From the NCBI RefSeq assembly GCF_014926405.1, contig NZ_JACXXJ020000003.1, positions 355,001 through 419,000 of the forward strand: 64,000 bases of DNA. Reading direction: 5' to 3'. The DNA is from Agrobacterium vitis (GTDB lineage Bacteria > Pseudomonadota > Alphaproteobacteria > Rhizobiales > Rhizobiaceae). Below, piece by piece: positions 10,238-19,127 of the stretch. How positions within the stretch are numbered: the stretch's first letter is position 1; each line of letters opens with the position of its first letter. The notes below the pieces were generated by a model, which ran no database searches, was not told where the DNA came from, and worked only from the letters and a program-made list of their open reading frames with translations. The position numbers were made by a program, and so were the translations under genes.

Positions 10238-11413
10238 TCAGAAAAATGCCTGGATGCCGGTCTGAGCGCGGCCCAGGATCAGCGCATGCACATCATGGGT
10301 GCCTTCATAGGTATTGACCGTTTCCAGGTTCTGCGAATGCCGCATGACATGATATTCGATCTGGATACCATTGCCGCCGTGCATGTCGCGGGCCATGCGG
10401 GCAATGTCCAGCGCCTTGCCGCAATTGTTGCGCTTGATAAGGGAAATCATTTCCGGCGCATGCTTATGCTCATCCATCAGCCGACCGACGCGCAAGGATG
10501 CCTGCAAGCCTAGCGCGATTTCGGTCTGCATGTCGGCGAGCTTCTTTTGGTAGAGCTGCATCCCGGCCAGCGGCTTGCCGAACTGATGGCGGTCGAGACC
10601 ATATTGACGCGAGCGCACCCAGCAATCTTCGGCAGCCCCCATGACGCCCCAGGAAATACCATAGCGCGCCCGGTTCAGGCAGCCGAATGGGCCTTTCAAC
10701 CCACTGACGCCAGGCAGCAAGGCATCCTCACCAACCTCAACGCCGTCCATGACGATCTCGCCGGTAATTGAAGCGCGCAGCGACAGCTTGCCGCCGATTT
10801 TCGGGGCGGACAGGCCCTTCATGCCCTTCTCCAGCACGAAGCCGCGAATGGCACCATCATGAGCCTCGGATTTCGCCCAGACCACGAACACATCGGCGAT
10901 CGGCGCGTTGGAAATCCACATTTTCGAGCCGCGCAGGCGATAACCGCCCTCGATCTTTTCGGCTCTGGTTTTCATGCCGCCCGGATCGGAGCCCGCATCC
11001 GGTTCGGTCAGGCCGAAGCAGCCGATCAACTCACCGGACACCAGACCCGGCAGATATTTGTCTTTTTGCTCTTCCGAGCCATAGGCAAAGATCGGATGGA
11101 TCACCAAAGAGGACTGGACGCTCATCATCGACCGGAAGCCGGAATCCACCCGCTCCACTTCACGGGCAACCAGCCCATAGCTGACGTAATTGGCACCCGC
11201 CGCGCCGTATTTTTCCGGCAGTGTCACACCCAGCAGGCCCGCCTTGCCCATCAGCGGAAACAGTCCACGGTCCGTCGTTTCGTTGAGATACATGTCCTCG
11301 ACGCGAGGGCTCAGTTCCGCCTTGGCAAACGCCGCCGCCGCATCGCGGATCATCCGCTCTTCTTCGCTCAACTGGTCTTCCAGCAGAAAGGGATCGTCCC
11401 ACACAAAGCTCAT
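10238..11413 (-). CDS. gcdH: Glutaryl-CoA dehydrogenase
   Basis: 391 residues of the acyl-CoA dehydrogenase fold. The catalytic glutamate lies in [15 protein letters not shown] near the C-terminus, a motif characteristic of glutaryl-CoA dehydrogenases, and [15 protein letters not shown] and [17 protein letters not shown] also match. It oxidises and decarboxylates glutaryl-CoA to crotonyl-CoA with electron transfer flavoprotein. A GAGGA ribosome site precedes the ATG. Operon with the downstream CoA-transferase; a LysR gene diverges 100 bases away and is the likely regulator. Confidence 0.95.
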   Translation of the reverse strand: MSFVWDDPFLLEDQLSEEERMIRDAAAAFAKAELSPRVEDMYLNETTDRGLFPLMGKAGLLGVTLPEKYGAAGANYVSYGLVAREVERVDSGFRSMMSVQSSLVIHPIFAYGSEEQKDKYLPGLVSGELIGCFGLTEPDAGSDPGGMKTRAEKIEGGYRLRGSKMWISNAPIADVFVVWAKSEAHDGAIRGFVLEKGMKGLSAPKIGGKLSLRASITGEIVMDGVEVGEDALLPGVSGLKGPFGCLNRARYGISWGVMGAAEDCWVRSRQYGLDRHQFGKPLAGMQLYQKKLADMQTEIALGLQASLRVGRLMDEHKHAPEMISLIKRNNCGKALDIARMARDMHGGNGIQIEYHVMRHSQNLETVNTYEGTHDVHALILGRAQTGIQAFF

Positions 11414-11513
11414 GGCATCCTCGTATCAAAAATTCTTAACACCAGTCTCGCAGATCAAACCGGAATCGCAAAACAATGTTTACGAAACGGGATATGAGTT
11501 ATAATCATAGCTG

Positions 11514-12428
11514 ATGAAGCTCATTCAACGCCGCCTGCTGCCGTCCACCAGCGCCCTTGTCACCCTGGACTCCGTGGCGAGGCTGGGCAGTTTTTCCGCT
11601 GCCGCCAGCGAATTGAACCTGACGCAGGGCGCGATCAGCCGGCAGATCCAGACCCTGGAAGAGCAATTGGGAACGCAGTTGTTCCTGCGCAACGGTCGCG
11701 GCGTGATCCCGACACCGCGTGGCGAGAATTTTCACCGCGCCGTCCAGGCCGCACTGTCTCTGATTCAGGATGCTTCACTGGAAGCGATGACCGGCTCACA
11801 AGGCAACGCCCTGAACATCGCCATTCTCCCGACCTTTGGCACACGCTGGCTTTTGCCGCGTATTTCCAGCTTTGTCGCCACCCACCCGCATATCAATCTG
11901 AATTTCGCAACCCGCATCGGCATATTTGATTTCGATGCCGAACAATTGGATGCCGCCATCCATATCGGCAAGCCGAACTGGCCGCGTGCCACCTGCACCT
12001 TCCTGATGGACGAGACGGTCGCCCCGGTGTGCAGCCCGGCTTTTCTGACCCGTCATCCTATCAAATCGGATGGCGATCTGGCCGACCTGCCGCTGATCCA
12101 GATGAAGTCGAGACCGCTGGCCTGGGATCATTGGTTCGACAGTCTCGGCATCACCGCCACGCCACGCGCTGCCATGAGTTTCGAGCAGTTCATGAATGTG
12201 GCCCAAGCCTGCATTGCCGGGCTTGGCATCGCTCTGATGCCGTTGTTTCTGATCGGGCCAGAATTGGAAAGCGGTCAACTTGTCCTGGCATCGCAGCACC
12301 GCGTCAACAGCCAGAGCAATTATTATCTTGTGTCACCGGATAACAGGCCGTTATCGAAGCCGCTGGCGGCCTTTTCACAATGGCTGCTCGAAGAAGTAAA
12401 GGCATTCACGACCAGAGACGCAGGCTAA
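11514..12428 (+). CDS. LysR-family regulator divergent from gcdH (GcdR-like)
   Basis: 304 residues with an N-terminal winged helix (LDSVARLGSFSAAASELNLT, then QGAISRQIQTLEEQLGTQLF) and a periplasmic-binding-like effector domain beginning about residue 92. The divergent position next to gcdH suggests it regulates glutarate/lysine breakdown. A TATAAT at 11500-11505 lies only nine bases before the ATG, and an ATGA-N7-TCAT inverted repeat (11494-11508) overlaps it, suggesting autoregulation and perhaps a very short or absent mRNA leader. Confidence 0.88.
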   Translation: MKLIQRRLLPSTSALVTLDSVARLGSFSAAASELNLTQGAISRQIQTLEEQLGTQLFLRNGRGVIPTPRGENFHRAVQAALSLIQDASLEAMTGSQGNALNIAILPTFGTRWLLPRISSFVATHPHINLNFATRIGIFDFDAEQLDAAIHIGKPNWPRATCTFLMDETVAPVCSPAFLTRHPIKSDGDLADLPLIQMKSRPLAWDHWFDSLGITATPRAAMSFEQFMNVAQACIAGLGIALMPLFLIGPELESGQLVLASQHRVNSQSNYYLVSPDNRPLSKPLAAFSQWLLEEVKAFTTRDAG

Positions 12429-12435
12429 TCAGCTT

Positions 12436-13086
12436 TTAGCCACCATTGACCAGCGCCAGAATAAGCTGCTGGATCGGCCCGCCCGGCGCCATTTCGGATT
12501 GCTCGAAGATCCGATCCCGCTCTCGCTTTCGATCAGAGATTTCTCCCAGGCGCTTTGTCAGGTCCGTGCGGATCTTCTTGCAGTCGGGATCATCCGGCAC
12601 GGTCAGACCGATGCTTGCCGCCTCGATCGCCTTGACCATGTCCTTGATGTTTTGACCGTGGACACGCTCGTGCGTCTCAATCCCGGCGATAAATTTTGCC
12701 CAGTTTTCCCGAACCGGACTTGTAAGCGACTGGGATGGACGAGGCAGCGTATAGATAATCGTCAATTTGGGAATGGCCGTCTCCAGCACACAAGTGCTGC
12801 CATGCGGCACATATTTGCGTGTCCATGTCAGCTTGAATGTGGTATGAGCAATGACATGTATCCGTTTGTCAGTGCCGATAACCGGGCCTTTTTCTCCGAT
12901 GGATTGATAGAGTTGCGGCCCGCTTTGACCTGAAACGGGGTAAGTCGCAATCTGCTCGACCGCCTGCCAGTCTGCAAATGTTGGATTTGCGACATTTAAA
13001 AAAAGCCATGCCATAACGCCAATAGCCATTTTTTCTGAGCGAAATACACCCGATAGGTTGTTACTGCCAAAAAAGCGATCAAGCAT
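12436..13086 (-). CDS. DUF922 protein, predicted exported zinc protease-like
   Basis: 216 residues. An N-terminal hydrophobic stretch (MAIGVMAWLFLNVANPTFA) looks like a signal peptide preceded by about 19 extra residues, so the ATG at 13029 is an alternative start. The conserved HERVHG motif in IETHERVHGQNIKDMVKAIE is the hallmark of DUF922, interpreted as a metalloprotease-like zinc site (HExxH-like with R replacing one position). A cysteine pair and the C-terminal helical region are also seen. No substrate is known. It converges on the LysR gene with an 8-base gap. Confidence 0.65.
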   Translation of the reverse strand: MLDRFFGSNNLSGVFRSEKMAIGVMAWLFLNVANPTFADWQAVEQIATYPVSGQSGPQLYQSIGEKGPVIGTDKRIHVIAHTTFKLTWTRKYVPHGSTCVLETAIPKLTIIYTLPRPSQSLTSPVRENWAKFIAGIETHERVHGQNIKDMVKAIEAASIGLTVPDDPDCKKIRTDLTKRLGEISDRKRERDRIFEQSEMAPGGPIQQLILALVNGG

Positions 13087-13152
13087 GGTTGTTCATGATC
13101 CTGTGACAAGGGCTCGTTACTCAAACAATAGTAAGGTTTATTTTCCTGCCTC

Positions 13153-13182
13153 AAAAACACCTGCGAAAGCAAGTGTTTTTTT
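13153..13182. terminator. Intrinsic terminator with GAAA loop, no gene directly upstream
   Basis: AAAAACAC-C-TGC, GAAA loop, GCA-A-GTGTTTTTTT forms a stem with one C.A mismatch followed by seven T on the plus strand. On the minus strand it also reads as a hairpin followed by five T. It lies between two divergent genes (start codons at 13086 and 13326), where a terminator is unexpected. The rest of 13087-13325 shows no other clear feature. Confidence 0.55.
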
Positions 13183-13325
13183 GCCAGAAAATACTCTAAC
13201 TCATTGAAATAAAAGAAATGTCACGATTTCGCCACAATGTAATGTTCTGTGTTGGGCGTGGGTGACGCATAACTCCTATCCATCGAATCGTGCTGTTTGG
13301 CAGCATTCGCCAGGAGACTTCAGTG

Positions 13326-14285
13326 ATGCAGACAATTGAATCGAACCCGCAGGACCTCGAATCCATCGCTCGCAAAGGTAGTGCCTTTCGACGCATGGCT
13401 GTGCGCATTCCGACATATATTGCCGACGTGAAGGAAAACCCTGCCTGGCTGCCAATGTTTATGCTGGCCAGAACCATGCCGGGTCGACAGTTGCATTGGC
13501 TGACAGCCCGCAAGCACAAACCAGGCTCCAATACCCAACCCAGCATGTTCAAGGCAGACAGCGGATCCGCAACGCTTGCCTTGCGAAAGGACGGAATTTT
13601 CACCGGCCTGCAGTTGCCAAGCGACATCCATGAATCCATTCATGACCATGCGCTGAAAACGCCCTGCTTCGGCAACTTCGACCGGCGACTGGAATTCAAG
13701 GCAGGCGATCATGCCGAAGCTGAGAAAACATTCGGACGCCCAATCCTGAGCGGTCACCTGTTCGAGCGGACATTGAATTGCGAAGCGGCTGTCGCCATTC
13801 AAAGAGATCCGTTGCTGATCGATATCGCCAAAAACTATCTCGGCGGCCAGGCACAGTTGATCACCACTCGTCTCTGGTGGAGCTTTCCCACTGCCGCCAC
13901 CGAGAAAGACCGCAGCATGGCCTCGCTCGACAAGTTTCATTTCGACCTCGACGACTGGCGTATGTTGAAATTCTTTTTTAATATCAATAGCGTCGATGAG
14001 GGCACAGGGCCGCATATCTACGTCAAGGGTAGCCACCGCCGCCGTCGGCTGAAACACCAGTTGACCTTGTTGGTCGGCCACCCGGCGGAAGAAGTGCTTG
14101 ACTATTACGGCAAGGACAGCGCTGTCACACTCACAGGACCGGCGGGATCGGGCTTTGTCGAAGACCCGTTCGGCTTCCATATGGGTACGGTGCCAACGGC
14201 TAAGCCACGCTTGATGATGGAGGTCGGCTTCGGCGTTTCCAAACCGTCAAAGCGCCGCTTCCACGGCGAACCGATCCTGCGCTGA
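13326..14285 (+). CDS. PhyH-like Fe(II)/2-oxoglutarate dioxygenase family protein
   Basis: About 319 residues. The region FHFDLDDWRMLKFFFNI supplies an HxD pair, and PFGFHMGTVPTAKPRLMMEVGFG supplies the distal histidine and the arginine expected for 2-oxoglutarate binding; IYVKGSHRRRR between them is typical of phytanoyl-CoA dioxygenase-like proteins. Substrate unknown. The ATG at 13326 is preceded by AGGAG (13312-13316) and is preferred over the longer frame from 13290. No neighbours in the same direction, so it is probably monocistronic. Confidence 0.7.
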   Translation: MQTIESNPQDLESIARKGSAFRRMAVRIPTYIADVKENPAWLPMFMLARTMPGRQLHWLTARKHKPGSNTQPSMFKADSGSATLALRKDGIFTGLQLPSDIHESIHDHALKTPCFGNFDRRLEFKAGDHAEAEKTFGRPILSGHLFERTLNCEAAVAIQRDPLLIDIAKNYLGGQAQLITTRLWWSFPTAATEKDRSMASLDKFHFDLDDWRMLKFFFNINSVDEGTGPHIYVKGSHRRRRLKHQLTLLVGHPAEEVLDYYGKDSAVTLTGPAGSGFVEDPFGFHMGTVPTAKPRLMMEVGFGVSKPSKRRFHGEPILR

Positions 14286-14331
14286 ACGCTGCCAGTCAAT
14301 AATCCATGCGACATTAATCCGCAGGCCATTA

Positions 14332-15057
14332 TTAATCCGCAGGACAAGGCCAATCGGACGGATTGGTCAGGCCTGCGGGAAGCTTGGTCTTTGCATCGCC
14401 ACAGGCAAGGTTGACCTGGTCCTGTTTCAGCCCTTTGGCTGTCGACAGGTCCACACCTTCAATACGGGTGCGAAACAGGAATGCGTCTTCAAAATCGACG
14501 CCACCATCCAGCCGCGCCAAATTGAAACTGGCGCGGGACAGGTTTGCCACTGTGAACTTGGCTCCCATCAGGATGGATTTTTCGAAATTGACCCGGCTGA
14601 GTTCCGCCTTGGTAAAATCTGCACCCGCAAGATTGGCGCCACCTAAATTGACGCGCTGCATTTCAGCGGAGACAAAACTGGCGTCCACTCCAGACATTGC
14701 CGACATTTCGGCGCGATAGGACTCGATACGGTCGAATTTCGCTCCGTCGGCATTGGCACCGGCAAAAGAGGCGCGGATCAACGTCGCCTTTTCCAGATCG
14801 GCGGCCTGCAAACTGGAATTACTCAAATCGGTAAAACTCAAGTCCGCATCATAGAGATTGGCACCGCGAAGGTCGCTGCCGCCCAGCATCAACTGCCGTT
14901 TGCGGCATTCTGACCAATCCACCTTGCTGGCAGGGCCGCTTCGGCAATCGGCTGCCTGTGCAACACTTGTTCCGAGCATAGAGACGACAACGAGAGAGAA
15001 CAGGCAGGACGCAAGCCTGGCAGTGTTTTTAACATCCTGGAACAAAGCGAATTGCAT
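14332..15057 (-). CDS. Exported pentapeptide-repeat protein
   Basis: 241 residues with a signal peptide (ASCLFSLVVVSMLGTSVAQA) and about 22 consecutive A(D/N)LxX repeats between residues 58 and 205 (DLRGANLYDADLSFTDLSNS and similar), which fold as a right-handed quadrilateral beta helix. A C-terminal pair of cysteines (NLACGD, DWPCPAD) and N-terminal cysteines (DCRSG, SECRKR) may form disulfides in the periplasm. The function is unknown. An 18-bp direct repeat containing ATTAATCCGCAGG (14313-14325 and 14331-14343) overlaps the stop codon. Confidence 0.8.
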   Translation of the reverse strand: MQFALFQDVKNTARLASCLFSLVVVSMLGTSVAQAADCRSGPASKVDWSECRKRQLMLGGSDLRGANLYDADLSFTDLSNSSLQAADLEKATLIRASFAGANADGAKFDRIESYRAEMSAMSGVDASFVSAEMQRVNLGGANLAGADFTKAELSRVNFEKSILMGAKFTVANLSRASFNLARLDGGVDFEDAFLFRTRIEGVDLSTAKGLKQDQVNLACGDAKTKLPAGLTNPSDWPCPAD

Positions 15058-15525
15058 AGATCTCGTCCAACCTCACCTTTTGGCCATGCACAGCAATCGA
15101 CCGCACGGTCACCATGCATTCCCCCCACTGCATGATTCCTTAAATCCCACCTGATGTCAGGAGAAAATCATGCAGCAATTTAACGTGCTATAGCCCTTTG
15201 TTTTTACGCATCTTGTTTTTTGCGTATCTCCAGCCTCCATTCACATATGGAAAGGATAGAGGCGTCAAGTCTGCGATCAACCTATCTAACCAGACCTTGC
15301 CTGGTTACCCAAGGAGTCTCTGCTTAAATCACTCTATACCGGCGCGATTTTTCTCCAAAACAGTTGATCGCAGTCCTAAAACCCTGCCTCATCAAGAAAA
15401 TCATCACACCGACTAACTGTCATGCTCACAAATCATGCCGAGCGACGATCCTTTTGGACACCTTGTCAGGATCATTAGTGTGCAATGCAATTGTCAAGTA
15501 TTTCGCAGTGCGGTAAGCCTGATGC
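15058..15525. other. Intergenic region with nested inverted repeats, candidate structured RNA
   Basis: CTGCGATCAAC (15271-15281) and GTTGATCGCAG (15363-15373) are perfect 11-bp inverted repeats enclosing a second inverted repeat TAACCAG (15287-15293) / CTGGTTA (15301-15307). Together they could fold as a two-level hairpin of about 100 nt upstream of nasT. A seven-codon frame MQQFNVL (15170-15193) has a strong AGGAG six bases before its ATG. No confident promoter was found. Confidence 0.4.
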
Positions 15526-16113
15526 GTGACCCACAGCGACCTGACCATTCTTGTCATCGATGAAAATGCCATCCGCGCCTCGATTATCGAAGAAGGGCTG
15601 CGGGAGGCAGGACATTTGCATGTCACTGTTATCAACGAGGTCCAGGGTATCGCCCGCAGCATCGAAACGCTGGCGCCAGATGTGATCATCATCGACCTGG
15701 AAAGCCCCAATCGCGATATGCTGGAGCATCTGTTTCAACTGAGCCGCAGCGTCAGCCGACCGATTGCAATGTTCGTTGATCGGGCCGATACGGAATCGAT
15801 CGCTGCTGCCGTCGATGCCGGAGTGTCCGCCTATATCGTCGATGGGTTGCGCAAGGAGCGCGTCAAGCCGATCCTTGATATGGCAGTCATCCGGTTCCGG
15901 GCCTTTGAGCGATTGCAGCGCGAATTGACGGAAGCTCGCACGGCGCTGGAAGAGCGCAAGGTGATCGAGCGGGCCAAGGGTATCCTGATGAAAATGCGTG
16001 GCCTGTCGGAAGAAGAGGCTTTCGCCCTGCTGCGGCAAAGCGCCATGAACGAGAAAAAGAAAATGGTGGAGATCGCCCAGAGCGTTGTCACCGCCGCCAG
16101 CCTTTTGATGTGA
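15526..16113 (+). CDS. nasT: Nitrate-responsive ANTAR antiterminator NasT
   Basis: 195 residues: an N-terminal receiver-like domain (LTILVIDENAIRASIIEEGL, with IIIDLES around residue 57) and a C-terminal ANTAR RNA-binding domain (ERKVIERAKGILMKMRGLSE and EEEAFALLRQSAM, about 138-190). NasT binds leader hairpins of nitrate-assimilation mRNAs and prevents termination unless held by NasS. It starts with GTG at 15526. The ATG four bases upstream is in another frame. nasS follows 11 bases after its stop, and a matching ANTAR-type leader precedes nrtA at 17644-17768. Confidence 0.92.
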   Translation: MTHSDLTILVIDENAIRASIIEEGLREAGHLHVTVINEVQGIARSIETLAPDVIIIDLESPNRDMLEHLFQLSRSVSRPIAMFVDRADTESIAAAVDAGVSAYIVDGLRKERVKPILDMAVIRFRAFERLQRELTEARTALEERKVIERAKGILMKMRGLSEEEAFALLRQSAMNEKKKMVEIAQSVVTAASLLM

Positions 16114-16124
16114 GGACGCCAGAC

Positions 16125-17396
16125 ATGACCGAGGCCGCCACACAGAGGTCCATTCTTTCCGCACCGGCACCAGGCCGGACGGAAACCCGTCACCTGCGCG
16201 TCGGCTTCATTCCGCTGGTCGATGCCTCGGTGCTGATTGCAGCCGTTGAATTCGGCTTTGCGGCGCGCCATGGCCTGACGCTTGAGCTGGTAAAAGATGT
16301 GTCCTGGGCCAATCTGCGTGACCGGCTGGCCTTCCAGCAATTCGATGTCGCTCACATGTTGTCGCCGATGCCTGTCGCTTCCATGCTCGGCCTTGGCTCC
16401 AACCCCTCCCCAACGATTACAGCGTTTTCGCTGGGACAGGGTGGCAATGCCATCACCCTGTCGATCCGTCTGTTTCAGCGAATGGAAGAAACCGGCTTGG
16501 TTGCGGCCCAGGCAAGCGCCCTGGACAATGTCCGGGCGCTGGCCCGTGTGCTGGAGACCATGCGCGAACGCGGTGAGCCCATGCCGACCTTGGGCATGAC
16601 CTATCCGTTTTCCTCGCATAATTACGAATTTCGTTATTGGCTGGCCGCAGGCGGCATTGATCCGGACCGTGACGTGAAGCTGGTTGTGGTACCGCCGCCG
16701 CTCACCTCCGATGCCCTGGCCGCAGGCGCCATTGACGGCTTTTGCGTTGGCGCGCCCTGGAACATGGTGGCGTCAGAGCGCGGCGTTGGCCGGATCGTCG
16801 CTGCCAAGCAGGATATCTGGCCTTCGGCGCCTGAAAAAGTGCTGGGCATGCGCCCGGAATGGGCGGCGGCAAATCAGGACACTGTTGCCAGGTTGATCAC
16901 GGCTCTCGATGAGGCCGCCCGCTGGTGTGACGCACCCGACAACCGCGATGCGCTGGCCGAAATGCTCTCCGCACCGCGCTATATCGGCGCGCCTGGCGAC
17001 ATCATCCGCCATGTGCTGGGTGGTGTCTTCCATCTGGATGCCAAAGGCAATCGCCGGGTCATCGACGACTATTTCCGCTTCCATGCCGAGCACGCAAATT
17101 ACCCTCGCCCAAGCCAGGCCTTGTGGATCTATAGCCAGATGATCCGCTGGGGACAGACGCGCTACAACGTCGCCGATGTGGAAAAAGCAGCCAGCGCTTT
17201 TCGCCCGGATATCTACCGTACCGCTCTTGGCCTGCCCGATCAGTTGGCAGAAGACGATTTGCGGGTAGAGGGATTGCGCGAGGGAGACCGTTTCATCGAT
17301 GGTTTTGTCTTCGATCCTGCCAAACTCGCCTCCTATGCCGGGCAATTCCCGGTGCGCGCCCATCTTGCAACATCTGCGAGACCAGAAGAAATTTGA
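16125..17396 (+). CDS. nasS: Nitrate sensor NasS (cytoplasmic NrtA-like protein)
   Basis: About 423 residues, homologous along its length to the nitrate-binding protein encoded at 17806-19104 (compare EFRYWLAAGGIDPDRDVKLV with the equivalent RYWLAAGGINPDKDV there) but without a signal peptide, as expected for the cytosolic partner that sequesters NasT when nitrate is absent. The ATG at 16125 follows GAGGA at good spacing; a GTG at 16110 is in frame but overlaps the nasT stop. Operon nasT-nasS, upstream of the structural nitrate operon. Confidence 0.9.
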   Translation: MTEAATQRSILSAPAPGRTETRHLRVGFIPLVDASVLIAAVEFGFAARHGLTLELVKDVSWANLRDRLAFQQFDVAHMLSPMPVASMLGLGSNPSPTITAFSLGQGGNAITLSIRLFQRMEETGLVAAQASALDNVRALARVLETMRERGEPMPTLGMTYPFSSHNYEFRYWLAAGGIDPDRDVKLVVVPPPLTSDALAAGAIDGFCVGAPWNMVASERGVGRIVAAKQDIWPSAPEKVLGMRPEWAAANQDTVARLITALDEAARWCDAPDNRDALAEMLSAPRYIGAPGDIIRHVLGGVFHLDAKGNRRVIDDYFRFHAEHANYPRPSQALWIYSQMIRWGQTRYNVADVEKAASAFRPDIYRTALGLPDQLAEDDLRVEGLREGDRFIDGFVFDPAKLASYAGQFPVRAHLATSARPEEI

Positions 17397-17616
17397 ACGG
17401 ATTTCGGGCAATTTTTTCGCCACGTAAATAAGCACTGCGCAATAATTAGACGAGAACCTCGGCTGATTTTCGAGCGAGCTCCATCCACATCCCGTCGACA
17501 CGAAAAAATCCATGCCTTCCGATAGAATTTTTATTCCTTTAATTTCATGCGCTTAATTTCTTAAATCGTATCTTTGCCCGAGCAATTCCGCTCTTTTCGT
17601 CAGAATTTTATAAAAC

Positions 17617-17632
17617 TGGCACGGGCTTTGCT
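17617..17632 (+). promoter_or_regulatory. Sigma54 (RpoN) promoter of the nitrate operon
   Basis: TGGCACGGGCTTTGCT matches the -24/-12 consensus TGGCACG-N4-TTGCW exactly, with GG at 17618-17619 and GC at 17630-17631. Transcription should start near 17643, just before the first leader hairpin. This implies NtrC-type nitrogen control. No convincing NtrC site was identified in 17397-17616, though the segment around 17431-17442 is a possible half site. Confidence 0.88.
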
Positions 17633-17643
17633 TCTATATATTT

Positions 17644-17714
17644 GCGTGGTCAACGGCGACCGACGCGAAATAGCGCAGACGCTGCGCTTTCCCTGAGACA
17701 TCGACGTCGCAAGG
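17644..17714 (+). promoter_or_regulatory. ANTAR-type two-hairpin leader (NasT target)
   Basis: Hairpin P1: GCGTGGTC (17644-17651), hexaloop AACGGC, then GACC-G-ACGC (to 17666). Hairpin P2: CCTGAGAC (17692-17699), hexaloop ATCGAC, GTCGCAAGG (17706-17714) with one mismatch and one bulge. Both loops have A at position 1 and G at position 4, the known ANTAR recognition pattern. Between them AGCGCAG/CTGCGCT (17672-17688) forms an extra triloop hairpin. Confidence 0.65.
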
Positions 17715-17721
17715 TTTTTGA

Positions 17722-17768
17722 GCGGACACCTCCCGGTCCGCGCAGGAATCTTCGCGGCGTTTTTTTTT
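17722..17768 (+). terminator. Leader terminator with overlapping anti-terminator stem
   Basis: CCGCG (17738-17742) and CGCGG (17753-17757) form a stem followed by CG and nine T (17760-17768), an intrinsic terminator 37 bases before nrtA. The alternative hairpin GCGGAC (17722-17727)/GTCCGC (17736-17741) uses four bases of the terminator's 5' arm, so the two exclude each other. This is the layout expected for NasT-controlled attenuation. Confidence 0.75.
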
Positions 17769-17805
17769 GCGTTTTGCCCTTTTGCCCGCCCGACAGGAGC
17801 CCGTC

Positions 17806-19104
17806 ATGACCCGCATCGCCCATCACGCTATCAATCGCCGTTCCATTCTCAAGGCAACAGGTGCGGCCGCCACGCTTGCCGCCGCCCGCATCCTTTTGCC
17901 AACAGGCGCGCTGGCGGCCACCGCCACACCGGAAGTCAGTGGTGCCAAGCTTGGCTTCATCGCCCTGACGGATGCCGCCCCCTTGATCATCGCGCAGGAA
18001 AAAGGCCTGTTTGCCAAATATGGCATGACCGGCGTGGAAGTGTCGAAGCAGGCATCCTGGGGTGCGACCCGCGACAACCTTGTGCTGGGCGGCGCATCCA
18101 ATGGCATTGACGGCGCCCATATCCTCACGCCAATGCCCTACCTGATGCAAACCGGCAAAGTCACGCAAAACAGCGTGCCTGTGGCGATGTCGATCCTTGC
18201 GCGCCTCAATCTCGACAGCCAGGGCATTTCGGTGGCCAAGGAATATGCAGAAACCGGCGTCGCCCTTGACGCCGCCAAGTTGAAGGACGCCTTTGCTGCC
18301 AAAAAAGCCAAGACCGGCGAAGTCAAGGTGGCCATGACCTTTCCGGGTGGCACCCATGATCTGTGGATTCGCTACTGGCTTGCCGCTGGCGGCATCAATC
18401 CCGACAAGGACGTCTCAACCATCGTCGTGCCACCACCGCAGATGGTCGCCAATATGAAGGTCGGCTCCATGGACGCCTTCTGCGTCGGCGAACCCTGGAA
18501 CGAGCAATTGGTCAACCAGGGCATCGGCTTTACCGCCTGTACCACCGGCGAGCTTTGGAAGGGCCATCCGGAAAAAGCCTTCTCGATGCGCACCGAATGG
18601 GTGGAAAAGAACCCCAATGCCACCAAGGCGCTGATGATGGCGATCATGGAAGCGCAGATCTGGTGCGATAGCATGGAGAACAAGGCCGAAATGGCCGATA
18701 TTCTCGGCAAGCGCCAATGGTTCAACGTGCCACCGAAGGACGTGCTTGGCCGCCTGAAGGGCAATATCAATTACGGCAACGGCCGCATGGTGGAAAACAC
18801 CGGCTTGCAGATGAAATTCTGGCAGGACCATGCCTCCTACCCGTTCAAGAGCCATGACCTGTGGTTCCTCACCGAAAACATCCGCTGGGGCAAGTTTGCC
18901 GCCGATCTCGACATGAAAGCACTGGTCGACAAGGTCAACCGGGAAGACATCTGGCGGGCAGCCGCCAAGGATCTGTCGGTGGCCAGCGCCGATATTCCGG
19001 CATCGACCTCACGCGGCAAGGAAACCTTCTTTGACGGCAAGGTCTTCGACCCTGAAAACCCCAAGGCCTATCTCGACAGCCTGACCATCAAGGCTGCGGC
19101 GTGA
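17806..19104 (+). CDS. nrtA: Nitrate ABC transporter, periplasmic binding protein
   Basis: 432 residues with a Tat-type signal (NRRSILKATGAAATLAAARI, cleavage after ALA) and the NrtA/NasF fold (GAKLGFIALTDAAPLIIAQE, FCVGEPWNEQ, RWGKFAADLDM). It captures nitrate (or nitrite) in the periplasm and delivers it to the NrtB/NrtC transporter. ATG at 17806 follows ACAGGAG. It is the first gene after the sigma54 promoter and attenuator and the paralogue of nasS. Confidence 0.93.
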   Translation: MTRIAHHAINRRSILKATGAAATLAAARILLPTGALAATATPEVSGAKLGFIALTDAAPLIIAQEKGLFAKYGMTGVEVSKQASWGATRDNLVLGGASNGIDGAHILTPMPYLMQTGKVTQNSVPVAMSILARLNLDSQGISVAKEYAETGVALDAAKLKDAFAAKKAKTGEVKVAMTFPGGTHDLWIRYWLAAGGINPDKDVSTIVVPPPQMVANMKVGSMDAFCVGEPWNEQLVNQGIGFTACTTGELWKGHPEKAFSMRTEWVEKNPNATKALMMAIMEAQIWCDSMENKAEMADILGKRQWFNVPPKDVLGRLKGNINYGNGRMVENTGLQMKFWQDHASYPFKSHDLWFLTENIRWGKFAADLDMKALVDKVNREDIWRAAAKDLSVASADIPASTSRGKETFFDGKVFDPENPKAYLDSLTIKAAA

Positions 19105-19127
19105 CCGCGCGCAACAGGAGAAAGCTC

